A DNA stretch of 64,000 nt, from assembly GCF_012273655.1 (NCBI RefSeq), contig NZ_JAAWWP010000008.1:124001-188000 (forward strand), in the 5' to 3' direction. The translations under genes were made by a program, and so were the position numbers. Origin of the DNA: Streptomyces physcomitrii (GTDB lineage: Bacteria; Actinomycetota; Actinomycetes; Streptomycetales; Streptomycetaceae). The notes beneath the pieces were generated by a model. The model saw only the letters and a program-made list of their open reading frames with translations, had not been told where the DNA came from and did not search any database. Positions 9,901 through 16,487 of the stretch are shown one piece after another. Each line of letters starts with the position of its first letter. Positions within the stretch are counted from its first letter, which is position 1.

Positions 9901-10215
9901 TCCGAGGAGTCGGTGAGCATCAGCAAGCCGGCCGCCGGCACCTACACCGTCGAGGTCCTCGGCTACGCGATCCCCTCCGGGGCCACCGAGTACGACTACC
10001 ACGACGTGTTCTTCTCCGGCGCGCTCGGCAAGGTCACCGTGGACGGCAAGCCGGTCAAGCTCGGCAGCGGCAAGTCCACCGAGGTCACCGCCGAGGTCAC
10101 CGCCAACGCCGCCGCCCCCGAGGGCCGCACCTTCTTCGGTGAGGTCCAGCTCCTGAACGGCCGCGGCACGGTCGCCGGAGTCGGCAGCGTGGAGATCGAG
10201 AAGGTCACCCCGTAA
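6910..10215 (+). CDS. Large secreted S8 subtilisin-family protease
   Basis: Extracellular serine protease of about 1100 residues. Counting from 6910, the catalytic Asp is near residue 209 (GILDSGVDLGHP), His near 389 (EHGTHVAG) and Ser near 585 (GTSMASP). The Asp-His gap is unusually long, with an Asp-rich insert (GDLNRDGDTTD) that could bind calcium. After the catalytic domain come about 500 residues of beta-sandwich-like, probably P/Fn3 or pre-peptidase-type, domains. An N-terminal signal peptide (RRAARIAMAAGLTAALAAAG) is present. Three ATGs lie in tandem at 6904, 6907 and 6910; the only ribosome-like sequence is AGGG at 6900-6903, which suits the third ATG best. Two strong terminators follow. 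Confidence 0.92.
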   Translation: MTSDPQPAPRPGARRAARIAMAAGLTAALAAAGPAPLAFSADPAPAADPAAKSASAKLGAADADLLADAKASGAKNITMMIATAPGATERVADQLDAVKGGSVGRTYDKLGYVRATVPTSGADAAIKAAAKLSSVHGIDLRHEIELDDPTPAGDRAEGAARAAKGGYAAPGKKTPAKNPYNPSFETGAVDFVAKHPKYDGRGTTIGILDSGVDLGHPALRKTSTGERKITDWVTATDPIVDADGTWRRMTNPVTGPSFTFNGRSWKAPEGAYQISIFSEAATKGGDAKGDLNRDGDTTDSWGVLYDPAAGTVRVDLDDNGDFSNDKVLKPYKDGFQVSYFGEDDPSTDVVERVPFVVEIRKDVPTDPYGGDWVGKKADFVNIGVIESEHGTHVAGITAANGLFGGKMNGAAPGAKLVSSRACTWSGGCTNVALTEGMIDLVTNRGVDIVNMSIGGLPALNDGNNARAELYKRLIDTYDVQLVISAGNEGPGVNTIGDPGLADKVISVGAAISKETWAADYGSGVAKKYALMPFSSRGPREDGGFTPTISAPGAAINTTQTWLPGSPVAEAGYQLPAGYSMLQGTSMASPQAAGASALLLSAAKQLHIELTPAKLRTALTSTAKRIPGEQAYAQGAGRIDIVGAWKNVKKGVAAHDFTVRAPVDTAIDQFLKEPGFGTGLYDREGGLRAGQKKTYAVQVTRTSGPDRTVYHNLGLRNNDGTFKIVGDDVVKLPLNKTVTVKIQAKPTSAGVHSAILDVDDNRTPGIDQQILSTVVVSAALTKPDYGFSAKGSVQRNSTRSYFVNVPEGAKNLEVTLGGLKGKSQTRFIAIHPYGVPSDDTSTPLCYANYENPDNTCRPDLRSYADPQPGVWEIELESRRTSPLLDNPYRLGVSVLGAAFDPAVQKVAEAKVGKATPVTWKVTNKFAAVDGKLQGGPLGSSKADRPTIKPGQTVTTEVVVPEGADRLDVAIGGVSDTAADLDLAVLKDGEEVATSADGDSEESVSISKPAAGTYTVEVLGYAIPSGATEYDYHDVFFSGALGKVTVDGKPVKLGSGKSTEVTAEVTANAAAPEGRTFFGEVQLLNGRGTVAGVGSVEIEKVTP

Positions 10216-10242
10216 CCGACCCGACCCGGGTACGGCTCCAGG

Positions 10243-10272
10243 GCGCCCCGTCCGCTTCGGCGGACGGGGCGC
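10243..10272 (+). terminator. First terminator hairpin after the subtilase gene
   Basis: GCGCCCCGTCCGC (10243-10255) and GCGGACGGGGCGC (10260-10272) form a perfect 13-bp stem closed by a TTCG tetraloop, a very stable design. Confidence 0.85.
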
Positions 10273-10337
10273 TCCCGTGTGAACCGGCAAGGCTCGGCGC
10301 CACGGAACGAAGCCGACCGGCAGGAAGACAGAAAGAA

Positions 10338-10369
10338 GGGCACCGCAGGCCGCAGGGCCTGCGGTGCCC
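10338..10369. terminator. Second hairpin, between convergent genes
   Basis: GGGCACCGCAGGC (10338-10350) and GCCTGCGGTGCCC (10357-10369) form a perfect 13-bp stem with a 6-base loop. It lies between the convergent subtilase and small secreted protein genes and probably serves both. Confidence 0.8.
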
Positions 10370-10418
10370 TCGTCCGTCGTACCACCCTGCGGGGAGCGTC
10401 ACCCCCGAGCGGGGAGCG

Positions 10419-10772
10419 TCACCCCCAACAAGCCGATGCGCTGTAGCCCGAGTAATTGGCGTTGTAGACGTAGAACCACCCGTTGCCGTTCGTTGTCCCG
10501 CAAGCGGTGTACCGGCCGCCCGTGAGGACGTAGGTGAAGTAACAGCCCCACGTCTGCCCCTTCAGGGCAGTGGTCACCAGACTGGCACCGGTGCTGGTAC
10601 CGGTGCGGATGGCCACGTTCTCCGCTGCTGTCGCCTTGCCGTCGTCACAGGCCGTGTTGGTCCTGACCTGGGTCGAGCCGTCCGCCGCACCGGCAACTCC
10701 CGGCAGGGCGAGGCCGACGGCGGCGGCAACCGCCAGCGTGACCGTCAGCCTCGATCGCATGATCTTTCCCAT
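10419..10772 (-). CDS. Small secreted cysteine-containing protein, SH3-like
   Basis: A 117-residue exported protein. A signal peptide (MGKIMRSRLTVTLAVAAAVG... ending VAGAA) is followed by about 85 residues with AAENVAIRTGTSTGASLVTTALKG, reminiscent of bacterial SH3 repeats, and several cysteines (ACDDG, WGCYF, TACGTT, SACWG) that could form two disulphides. An AAGGGGG ribosome site sits just upstream of the ATG at 10772, which fixes the start. The last bases and stop lie in a duplicated stretch (GCGGGGAGCGTCACCCCC twice, about 10389-10425). Similar in style to the secreted protein at 54875-55450. Function unknown; a wall- or matrix-binding role is a guess. Confidence 0.7.
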   Translation of the reverse strand: MGKIMRSRLTVTLAVAAAVGLALPGVAGAADGSTQVRTNTACDDGKATAAENVAIRTGTSTGASLVTTALKGQTWGCYFTYVLTGGRYTACGTTNGNGWFYVYNANYSGYSASACWG

Positions 10773-11080
10773 TGAGCCCCCTTTGATCAGCATTTGTGCA
10801 GTGCGCATCGATAAGTTGCGCCGGGCTCCGCACCCCGTCAAGCGCCCGGTATGAGGTTGACCTGATTCCACGTGCGCTCGTGGTGGAGGAACCGGTGCTC
10901 CGGCAGACGGGGCGCTCCGGGCGGGTGCGGGCGTTCCGGGCGGGTGCGCGAACCGGGCTCGACCGCCCGGGCGAAAAAACTCCGGGAAATCCTCCGCGGC
11001 GATGTCGAGAACCGCCGAGCGGCTCCGTCCCCGGGGTGCACGCGGCCACAATGGCCCGCACCAGCACCGAGGAGAACATC
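10773..11080. other. Divergent spacer, no gene seen
   Basis: About 308 bases between the small secreted protein and the DGPF/ECF42 pair. It has an A-run (about 10975) and GGGCGGGTGCGGGCG-type direct repeats near 10920, but no promoter I can assign. Confidence 0.4.
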
Positions 11081-11491
11081 ATGGCCAAGTACCTGCTTCT
11101 CAAGCACTACCGCGGCGCCCCGGCCCCGGCCAACGACGTCCCGATGGACAAGTGGACCCCCGAGGAGGTCACGGCCCACATCCAGTACATGCGGGACTTC
11201 GCCACCCGCCTCGAGGAGACCGGCGAGTACGTCGGCGGCGAGGCGCTCGCCCCCGAGGGCAGCTGGGTCCGCTACGACGGCGAGGGCCGCCCGCCGGTCA
11301 CCGACGGCCCCTTCGCGGAGACCAAGGACCTCATCGCCGGGTGGATGGTGATCGACGTCGACAGCCACGAACGCGCCGTCGAACTCGCCGGGGAACTCTC
11401 CGCCGCCCCCGGAGCAGACGGCAAGCCGATCCACGAGTGGCTGGAACTCCGCCCCTTCCTCGCGGCCGCGCCGAACACGGACTGCCACTGA
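11081..11491 (+). CDS. YCII/DGPF-domain protein, partner of ECF42 sigma factor
   Basis: A protein of 136 residues with the YCII-related fold and the diagnostic DGPF motif (VTDGPFAETKDLIAGW). Proteins of this type are encoded next to ECF42 sigma factors across actinobacteria, and here the sigma gene starts 97 bases downstream on the same strand. Their biochemical role is not settled; some YCII proteins are ligand-binding dimers. The ATG at 11081 is preceded by GAGGAGAACATC, a clear ribosome site, which rules out the longer in-frame start. Genes for DGPF proteins are the usual targets of their cognate ECF42 factor, so autoregulated expression is expected. Confidence 0.88.
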   Translation: MAKYLLLKHYRGAPAPANDVPMDKWTPEEVTAHIQYMRDFATRLEETGEYVGGEALAPEGSWVRYDGEGRPPVTDGPFAETKDLIAGWMVIDVDSHERAVELAGELSAAPGADGKPIHEWLELRPFLAAAPNTDCH

Positions 11492-11588
11492 GGGGGGGAT
11501 GGGTCGGGGAGGGCGGTACGTACGGCCCTCCCCCAGAGACGGACGAGCGGGCCAGGTGAGGGACGAGCAGGGCAGGTGAGGGGGGAGG

Positions 11589-12995
11589 GTGGAGAAGGAA
11601 GAGCGGGCGGGGCAGGCGGCGCAGCCCCGTCAGGCGGCAGAGCCCGGCCGAGTGGCAGAGCCCGGCGCGGCTTCCGACGGGGGTCAAGTGGCTGACGGCC
11701 GTCAGGCGGCAGAGCCCGGCCCGGTGACCGAGGGAGGTCAAGTGGCTGACGGCGGTCAGATGGCTGAAGGTGATGAGATGGCTGCCGGTGGTCAAGTGGC
11801 CGAAGAAGGCCGGTCGGACGGAGCCGACCGGATGGACGGAGGCGGCCAGGTGGTGGACGAGGCCCTGCTCCGGAGCCTCACCCCGCAGGTGCTCGGGATC
11901 CTCGTACGCCGCGGGGCGGACTTCGCGGCGGCCGAGGACGCCGTGCAGGAGGCCTTGCTCGAAGCGGTCCGCGGCCGGCCGGGGTCGCGGCCGCGGGACC
12001 TCAAGGGCTGGCTGGTCACGGTGGCCTGGCGCAAATTCCTCGACGCGGTACGGGCGGACAGCGCCCGCCGCCGCCGTGAGGACCTGCTCGACGAGCAGCC
12101 CGCGCCGGGCCCGGCCCCCTCGGCGGACGACACCCTCCAGCTCTACTTCCTGTGCGCCCACCCCTCCCTGACCCCCTCCTCCGCCGTCGCGCTCACCCTG
12201 CGCGCCGTCGGCGGACTCACCACCCGCCAGATCGCCGAGGCCTATCTGGTGCCCGAGGCGACCATGGCCCAGCGCATCAGCCGCGCCAAACGCACCGTCT
12301 CCGGAGTCCGCCTCGACCGGCACGGCGATGTAGCCACCGTGCTCCGCGTCCTCTACCTGGTCTTCAACGAGGGCTACTCCGGCGACCTCGACCTCGCCGC
12401 CGAGGCCATCCGCCTCACCCGCCAACTCGCCGCCGCCGTCGACCATCCCGAGGTGGCGGGCCTGCTGGCGCTGATGCTCCTGCACCACGCCCGCCGCGCC
12501 GGCCGCACCGCCCCGGACGGCAGCCTGGTCCCGCTCGCCGAGCAGGACCGCAGCCGCTGGGACACCGCCTCGATCGCCGAGGCCGTCGGGATCCTCCAGA
12601 CCGCCCTCGCCCGCGACCGGCTCGGCGAGTTCCAGGCCCAGGCCGCCATCGCCGCCCTGCACGCCGACGCCCCCGCCGCCGAGGAGACCGACTGGGTCCA
12701 GATCGTGGAGTGGTACGACGAGTTGCTGCGCCTGACCGACAGCCCCGTGGTCCGCCTCAACCGCGCGGTGGCGGTGGGCGAGGCGGACGGCCCCCGCGCC
12801 GGTCTCGCCGCCCTCGCGGAACTCGACCACTCCCTGCCCCGCCACACCGCGGCCGCCGCCTACCTCCACGAACGCGACGGCGACCTGAAGACCGCGGCCC
12901 GCCTCTACGCCGAGGCCGCCCACCAGGCCCCCAACCTCGCGGAACGCACCCACCTGACCCGCCAGGCGGCCCGGCTCAACTCCGGGCCCGCCTGA
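11589..12995 (+). CDS. ECF42-group RNA polymerase sigma factor with C-terminal TPR-like extension
   Basis: Sigma-70 family factor of up to 468 residues. Region 2 (VLGILVRRGADFAAAEDAVQEALLEAV, then GWLVTVAWRKFLDAVR) and region 4 (LRAVGGLTTRQIAEAYLVPEATMAQRISRAKR) are followed by about 200 residues of helical, TPR-like extension. That extension, rather than an anti-sigma factor, is the hallmark of ECF42 and is thought to control activity. The extreme N-terminus (about residues 10-75) is low-complexity with imperfect repeats of QVADGGQxAE; this may be real or upstream DNA, as ATGs at 11760 and 11832 are plausible later starts. The GTG at 11589 has GGGGGAGG immediately in front, rather too close. 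Paired with the DGPF protein upstream. Confidence 0.85.
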   Translation: MEKEERAGQAAQPRQAAEPGRVAEPGAASDGGQVADGRQAAEPGPVTEGGQVADGGQMAEGDEMAAGGQVAEEGRSDGADRMDGGGQVVDEALLRSLTPQVLGILVRRGADFAAAEDAVQEALLEAVRGRPGSRPRDLKGWLVTVAWRKFLDAVRADSARRRREDLLDEQPAPGPAPSADDTLQLYFLCAHPSLTPSSAVALTLRAVGGLTTRQIAEAYLVPEATMAQRISRAKRTVSGVRLDRHGDVATVLRVLYLVFNEGYSGDLDLAAEAIRLTRQLAAAVDHPEVAGLLALMLLHHARRAGRTAPDGSLVPLAEQDRSRWDTASIAEAVGILQTALARDRLGEFQAQAAIAALHADAPAAEETDWVQIVEWYDELLRLTDSPVVRLNRAVAVGEADGPRAGLAALAELDHSLPRHTAAAAYLHERDGDLKTAARLYAEAAHQAPNLAERTHLTRQAARLNSGPA

Positions 12996-13115
12996 GCGCC
13001 CCGACTCCCGGGATCGCCGAATCCGCCCCGACGCCCAGCGCCCAGGACCGCTGAATCCCGCCCGGTCGCCCAGGATTGCCGAATCCCGCCCGGCAAACGA
13101 CCGCCGACCGGCCCC

Positions 13116-13469
13116 TCAGCGGAACTCGTGCACCACCTGGATCTCGCCCACGAGGTGCGCGTTGAACTCCGCCAACTCCTCCGCCGGAACCCAGAGTTCG
13201 AGAATCGTCCGCCCACCGGCCTGCCGCACCGGATACCGCCGGACGAACTCCGACTCGACCTCGAACCGCGTCACGTACCCGACCCCGCTGTGCTTCACAT
13301 TCCAGTCCCGCGCGATCTTGACCGCGTACTCCTCGTCGAGCACCGGATAGAAGATCGGCTGCTCCGGCAACCGCGGCGGCCACGCCCGCCACCCCGACTC
13401 CCGTACGAGCGCGAGCTCTTCGGGACCGGTAGGACGCCAGAGGGTGGTCGTCACCGGACGACTGGCCAT
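13116..13469 (-). CDS. Conserved actinobacterial protein of unknown function (~117 aa)
   Basis: Small soluble protein with the conserved text LPEQPIFYPVLDEEYAVKIA followed by RDWNVKHSGVGYVTRFEV and GGRTILELWVPAEELAEFN. Close relatives in Streptomyces are often labelled ADP-ribosylation/crystallin J1, but the metal-binding motifs of ADP-ribosylglycohydrolases are absent, so I would not carry that name. It is rich in conserved aromatic and acidic residues, suggesting a compact alpha/beta domain. The ATG at 13469 (or GTG two codons upstream at 13475) follows an AAGG element. Its upstream region contains the duplicated element described at 13516-13613. Confidence 0.7.
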   Translation of the reverse strand: MASRPVTTTLWRPTGPEELALVRESGWRAWPPRLPEQPIFYPVLDEEYAVKIARDWNVKHSGVGYVTRFEVESEFVRRYPVRQAGGRTILELWVPAEELAEFNAHLVGEIQVVHEFR

Positions 13470-13515
13470 GAGCACCGCCTTGCGAACGCCGCCTGCCGGT
13501 AGGGCAGTTCAGGGA

Positions 13516-13613
13516 ATGGGACAGCCGGAGAGCACGGGGAACCGAAGAGCTCCGGGGGTCGGACGGTATCGGGACTGTCGAGGGGGTGGCCAGGCAATTT
13601 CCCGTGGCTGAGC
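13516..13613. repeat. Duplicated upstream element, copy A
   Basis: About 98 bases that match 14298-14400 in the same orientation with scattered substitutions and few gaps. Shared blocks include ATGGGACAGC, GAGCTCCG, CTGTCGA and GCCAGGC, plus GTGGC near the end. This copy sits about 45 bases before the 119-codon gene on the minus strand; the other sits before the UTRA-only gene. It contains CCGGAG...CTCCGG inverted arms (13526-13554), so a regulatory or RNA structure role is possible. Confidence 0.65.
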
Positions 13614-13679
13614 GGGCGCCGGGCCGGGGCCCGCCGCCCGGGGAGTTCGTCCTCCACTCCAGGGCATTCGAGGCGGAGA

Positions 13680-14228
13680 TCAGCCGATCCTGATGTCGTA
13701 GCGGAGGCGCTGCACGCGGGCGGGCATAGTGATCAAGTCTGCCTGGAAAGGCCGCTCTTCGGCGTCGAGGAGGACCCGGGCAAGCTTCAACACGGCCTCC
13801 CCTGGGCCGAGTTGCAAAGTCTCACATTCCTCCTCATCCGCGAGCGCGGCCCGCACATCCTCCCGGGCACGCACTCCGACATGCCCCAAATCGGCGAGCA
13901 GTGCGAGAGCCCCTCCCCGGATCTTCGCCGTCCCGGCAAGCGCGGTCCCCCGGGCAATGCGCACGGGGTAAAAGGAGTCGGTCACCTCACAGGGCACCTC
14001 GTCCAGAAACATCAACCGCCGCCGTACGACGACCGGTTCCCCCTCATCCAACCCGAGCAGCGCAGCGACTTCGGCGGACGCGGGCACCTCACCCGCGGCA
14101 ACGATGCGCTGCCGCCCGGTCCCACCACGCGCGGCTGCTTCCGCCTGCCACACGTCCGCGGCACCCGTCTCCGGAGACAGATAGGGCAGGGAGGTGCTGA
14201 CCCATTCTCCTGGGCGCGGTCGTGTCAT
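13680..14228 (-). CDS. UTRA-domain protein lacking a DNA-binding domain
   Basis: A 182-residue protein that is essentially a UTRA effector-binding domain: it has the EVPASAEVAALLGLDEGEPVVVRRRLMFLDE start, the DSFYPVRIARGT segment and the LQLGPGEAVLKLARV core. The winged helix of GntR regulators is missing and there is no room for it upstream. UTRA normally binds a small ligand in HutC/GntR repressors. Standalone versions occur widely in Streptomyces and may modulate a partner regulator, here possibly the GntR protein at 14429-15187. ATG at 14228 follows GGGAG. Its last codons share a 15-base identity (13685-13699) with sequence just upstream of its own start (14243-14257), a sign of local rearrangement. 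Confidence 0.8.
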   Translation of the reverse strand: MTRPRPGEWVSTSLPYLSPETGAADVWQAEAAARGGTGRQRIVAAGEVPASAEVAALLGLDEGEPVVVRRRLMFLDEVPCEVTDSFYPVRIARGTALAGTAKIRGGALALLADLGHVGVRAREDVRAALADEEECETLQLGPGEAVLKLARVLLDAEERPFQADLITMPARVQRLRYDIRIG

Positions 14229-14297
14229 GGTGCGGGCTCCCTCGATCCTGATGTCGTGCCGAGTGGCTTACGTGGGGGCGAACTCAGCCCGTAACCG

Positions 14298-14400
14298 ATG
14301 GGACAGCTGGAGACGCCGGGGACCCGAGGAGCTCCGAAGCCCGGACAGTGGCTGGGCTGTCGACTGGGCAGCCAGGCGATTCCCGGTGGCCGAGTGAGCG
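14298..14400. repeat. Duplicated upstream element, copy A'
   Basis: Second copy of the element at 13516-13613, about 70 bases upstream of the UTRA-only gene and downstream of the GntR gene. Translated on the minus strand, one frame keeps partial similarity (PxDSPxTVR, GSPxSPAVP), but changes are not concentrated at third positions, so I regard it as non-coding. Confidence 0.65.
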
Positions 14401-14428
14401 GACTCGGGGGCGGGCAAGGCCGTCACGG

Positions 14429-15187
14429 TCACGCGGGAAAGTCGTACTCCAGAACATAAGAGGCCGAGTCGAGCGTCATCTCGTTCACCTCGACCGCCCG
14501 GCCGTCAGCCGCGAAGGCGCTCCGCACCACCAGTACGACCGGGGTCCCCATGGCGAGCTCCAGCTGCTCCGCCTCCGCAGCCGAAGGCATACGGCACCTC
14601 AACTCCTCCCGGAAACGCACCGGTTTCTGCCCGATCTCCGCGAGCCTGGCGTATGTGCCACCGGGCCCGGTGTCCTCCTGCGTGATCGCGGTACCGGCAA
14701 CCAGGGCCGCGGGCAGAGACGACCGCGCGAGCAGAACCGGCTTCCCGTCCAGGACGAACCGCCTGCTCCGGACGCACACCGCCGCCCCCTCCTCGATCCC
14801 GAGTACCCGAGCGATCAGCCCCGAAGCGGCTTCCTCCCCCACGGCCACCTGATCGACGACCAACTCCCGCCCCTCGGCCTCCGCTTCCCACACCGACCGC
14901 CCGGCACCCCACTGCTCCTGCGCGAGCCGGGAGACGCTGCGGCGACGGAGGGGGCGGAAGTCCCGTACGAAGACTCCGGCACCTTTGCGGGCCTCGGCGA
15001 TGCCCTCGCTCTGGAGCACACCGACCGCCTGGCGGGCGGTCATCCGAGCGACACCGTGCTTGGCCATCAGCTCGTTTTCACCCGGCAGCCGATCGCCGGG
15101 GCCGTAAGTCCCCGCCTGGACGGCGGCCCTGAGTTCCTCCGCGATCCGCTGGTACTTGGACTGCCCGGCCCTGCCTTGGTCGGCCAT
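14429..15187 (-). CDS. GntR/HutC-family transcriptional regulator
   Basis: A repressor-type regulator of 252 residues. The N-terminal winged helix (YQRIAEELRAAVQAGTYGPG, LPGENELMAKHGVARMTARQ, then GIAEARKGAGVFV) is followed by a full UTRA domain (GEEAASGLIARVLGIEEGAAV, then SSLPAALVAG and AVEVNEMTL) that binds an unknown effector. It reads away from a divergent gene starting at 15375. The shared spacer has three perfect TCTCTAGAGA palindromes and a fourth degenerate copy next to this gene, the likely operators. Autoregulation plus control of the divergent Cys-rich protein is the simplest model. Full length and intact. Confidence 0.92.
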   Translation of the reverse strand: MADQGRAGQSKYQRIAEELRAAVQAGTYGPGDRLPGENELMAKHGVARMTARQAVGVLQSEGIAEARKGAGVFVRDFRPLRRRSVSRLAQEQWGAGRSVWEAEAEGRELVVDQVAVGEEAASGLIARVLGIEEGAAVCVRSRRFVLDGKPVLLARSSLPAALVAGTAITQEDTGPGGTYARLAEIGQKPVRFREELRCRMPSAAEAEQLELAMGTPVVLVVRSAFAADGRAVEVNEMTLDSASYVLEYDFPA

Positions 15188-15206
15188 TTCTGATCACTCC
15201 CTCGCC

Positions 15207-15216
15207 TCTCTAGACA
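15207..15216. promoter_or_regulatory. Degenerate GntR operator-like site
   Basis: TCTCTAGACA, eight of ten bases of the TCTCTAGAGA palindrome, lies about 20 bases before the GntR start codon and could mediate autorepression. Confidence 0.4.
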
Positions 15217-15275
15217 CCCTAAGGCGGACCGCGGGCGGCAGCACATCACCGGGAGTACGGAAAGCGGACGTTACA

Positions 15276-15338
15276 TCTCTAGAGAAATCTTGACACCCTC
15301 CCGACGCACTGCTTCTCTAGAGATCTTATCTCTAGAGA
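15276..15338. promoter_or_regulatory. Three perfect palindromic operators for the GntR regulator
   Basis: TCTCTAGAGA occurs exactly at 15276-15285, 15314-15323 and 15329-15338. Centres are 38 and 15 bases apart. The second and third are close enough for cooperative dimers. They surround a TTGACA hexamer (15290-15295), so bound repressor would occlude a promoter for the gene at 15375. Confidence 0.75.
15290..15295 (+). promoter_or_regulatory. TTGACA -35 box for the Cys-rich gene
   Basis: Perfect -35 hexamer between operators 1 and 2. The matching -10 is unclear: TAGAGA at 15318-15323 is spaced rather far, and no TATAAT-like hexamer lies at 17-18 bases. Assigned as a promoter mainly because of its position among the operators. 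Confidence 0.45.
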
Positions 15339-15374
15339 AGCAGCCGGACCATGTCCCGGACTCTTAGGAGCGCC

Positions 15375-16148
15375 ATGAGCCACCGGATCTCGACTCCGCA
15401 GCCGACGACCTCCGCCCAGGCCCCTCCTCCACTCCGCTGGCACGGCCTCCCCGTCCCTCAACTCGCCCCCTGGAGCGAGGAGCGAGTGCCGCCCCACACC
15501 CTTGTCCACGCCTGGTTCCAGGGTCGCCCCCGGCTCGGGTACGGGGATGAAGTCGCCGCTGTCGACCGGGTGGACGGAGTGCTGTGGGTCCGGCAGGCCT
15601 TGCGGCGGGGGTTCGGGGTGCCGGATCTCGGGGGGATGCACGCACTGCGGCAGCGGCGGGCGATGAAACGGCTGCTGTGCCAGGTCTGCGGTGGTGTCAC
15701 GGAGGGCCGACTGCCGGGCGGGCGGCGGCTGTTCCTCGTACGGGCGGTGGAGGGGCACCCCGTCGGCGAGGGCGAGCGCACGGCTTCGCCGCCCCTCTGC
15801 CCGCCCTGTGCGCTCGACTCGCTGCGGCACTGCCCGCACCTGCGCAGGGGGCACACCGCCGCGCTGGTCGAGGAGGTGCGCCCCTGGGGCGTGGCCGGGC
15901 TCGTGCACCATCCGCGGACTCTGCGCCGTATCCCCACCCCCGAGCCCCTCACCCTGGTCCCGTACGGCAGCCCCCTGCTCGACTGGACCCTCGCGGCCCG
16001 CATCATGACCACCCTGCACGGCTGCACCCCGGTGGACGTAAGGGAGTTGACGGCGCGGCACGCGTGGCCTCGGAGTGGTGAGGGAGAGGGCGCGGGGAGG
16101 CCCCTTCCCGCCGCCTCAAAGCATGGGACAAGGCGTCATCAGTCGTAA
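15375..16148 (+). CDS. Uncharacterised Cys-rich (zinc-ribbon-like) protein, GntR-linked
   Basis: A protein of 257 residues found widely in Streptomyces but without a known function. A CQVCGG pair (in MKRLLCQVCGG) and a CPPCALDSLRHCPHL cluster resemble a treble-clef or zinc-ribbon metal site split by a short insert. The N-terminal part has LPVPQLAPWSEERV and the conserved HALRQRRAMKRLLC lead-in. The ATG at 15375 is preceded by TAGGAG at the right distance and is preferred over the ATG at 15351. It is divergent from the GntR regulator and lies directly behind the operator cluster, so it is probably the regulator's main target. The C-terminal tail (after about residue 225) looks low-complexity. 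Confidence 0.7.
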   Translation: MSHRISTPQPTTSAQAPPPLRWHGLPVPQLAPWSEERVPPHTLVHAWFQGRPRLGYGDEVAAVDRVDGVLWVRQALRRGFGVPDLGGMHALRQRRAMKRLLCQVCGGVTEGRLPGGRRLFLVRAVEGHPVGEGERTASPPLCPPCALDSLRHCPHLRRGHTAALVEEVRPWGVAGLVHHPRTLRRIPTPEPLTLVPYGSPLLDWTLAARIMTTLHGCTPVDVRELTARHAWPRSGEGEGAGRPLPAASKHGTRRHQS

Positions 16149-16487
16149 GGAAGATCCGGTTCGACGCCTGGTTGTTCTTCAAGACTCTTGCTCAGCCGGT
16201 GCCTGGCGACCTCATGCGAGCGCGGAAGACCCTGAACTGGACGGAAAGCCTTCGGCGAGGCGGGCAGGCAGTCGTTCAAGAGCTGAATGCAGCGCGAACT
16301 CTTGACGGTGCGGGCGGAGTTGCACGACAGTCGTCTCGCCCTGCTCCACTCCCCCACGTGGTCGAGGCGCCTGACGTACCGACGCCGCCTTGCCCCGGAT
16401 CACGGATCGCCCCGCACTCCCGCACCCCCGCAGGGCTCGGCCCTCCTCTGCTGCCGCAGAGGTCCCCCCTCGTCGAAAGCAGGCATC
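16149..16487. other. Intergenic region, no confident gene
   Basis: About 340 bases with lower GC than the neighbours in the first half. Short reading frames exist on both strands, but none has a ribosome site or recognisable domain. A TTGACG at 16302-16307 could be a -35 box for the glucanase gene, though its -10 is poor. Confidence 0.4.

Noticed and set aside
13451..13657. 68-codon frame covering the duplicated element, partly conserved in the second copy
   Set aside because: Shared residues exist (DSPxTVR, SPAVP), but base changes are not biased to third positions and the second copy lacks a start.
16139..16357. Small minus-strand gene in the spacer before the glucanase
   Set aside because: No ribosome site, domain or neighbour support; composition does not look like coding sequence.
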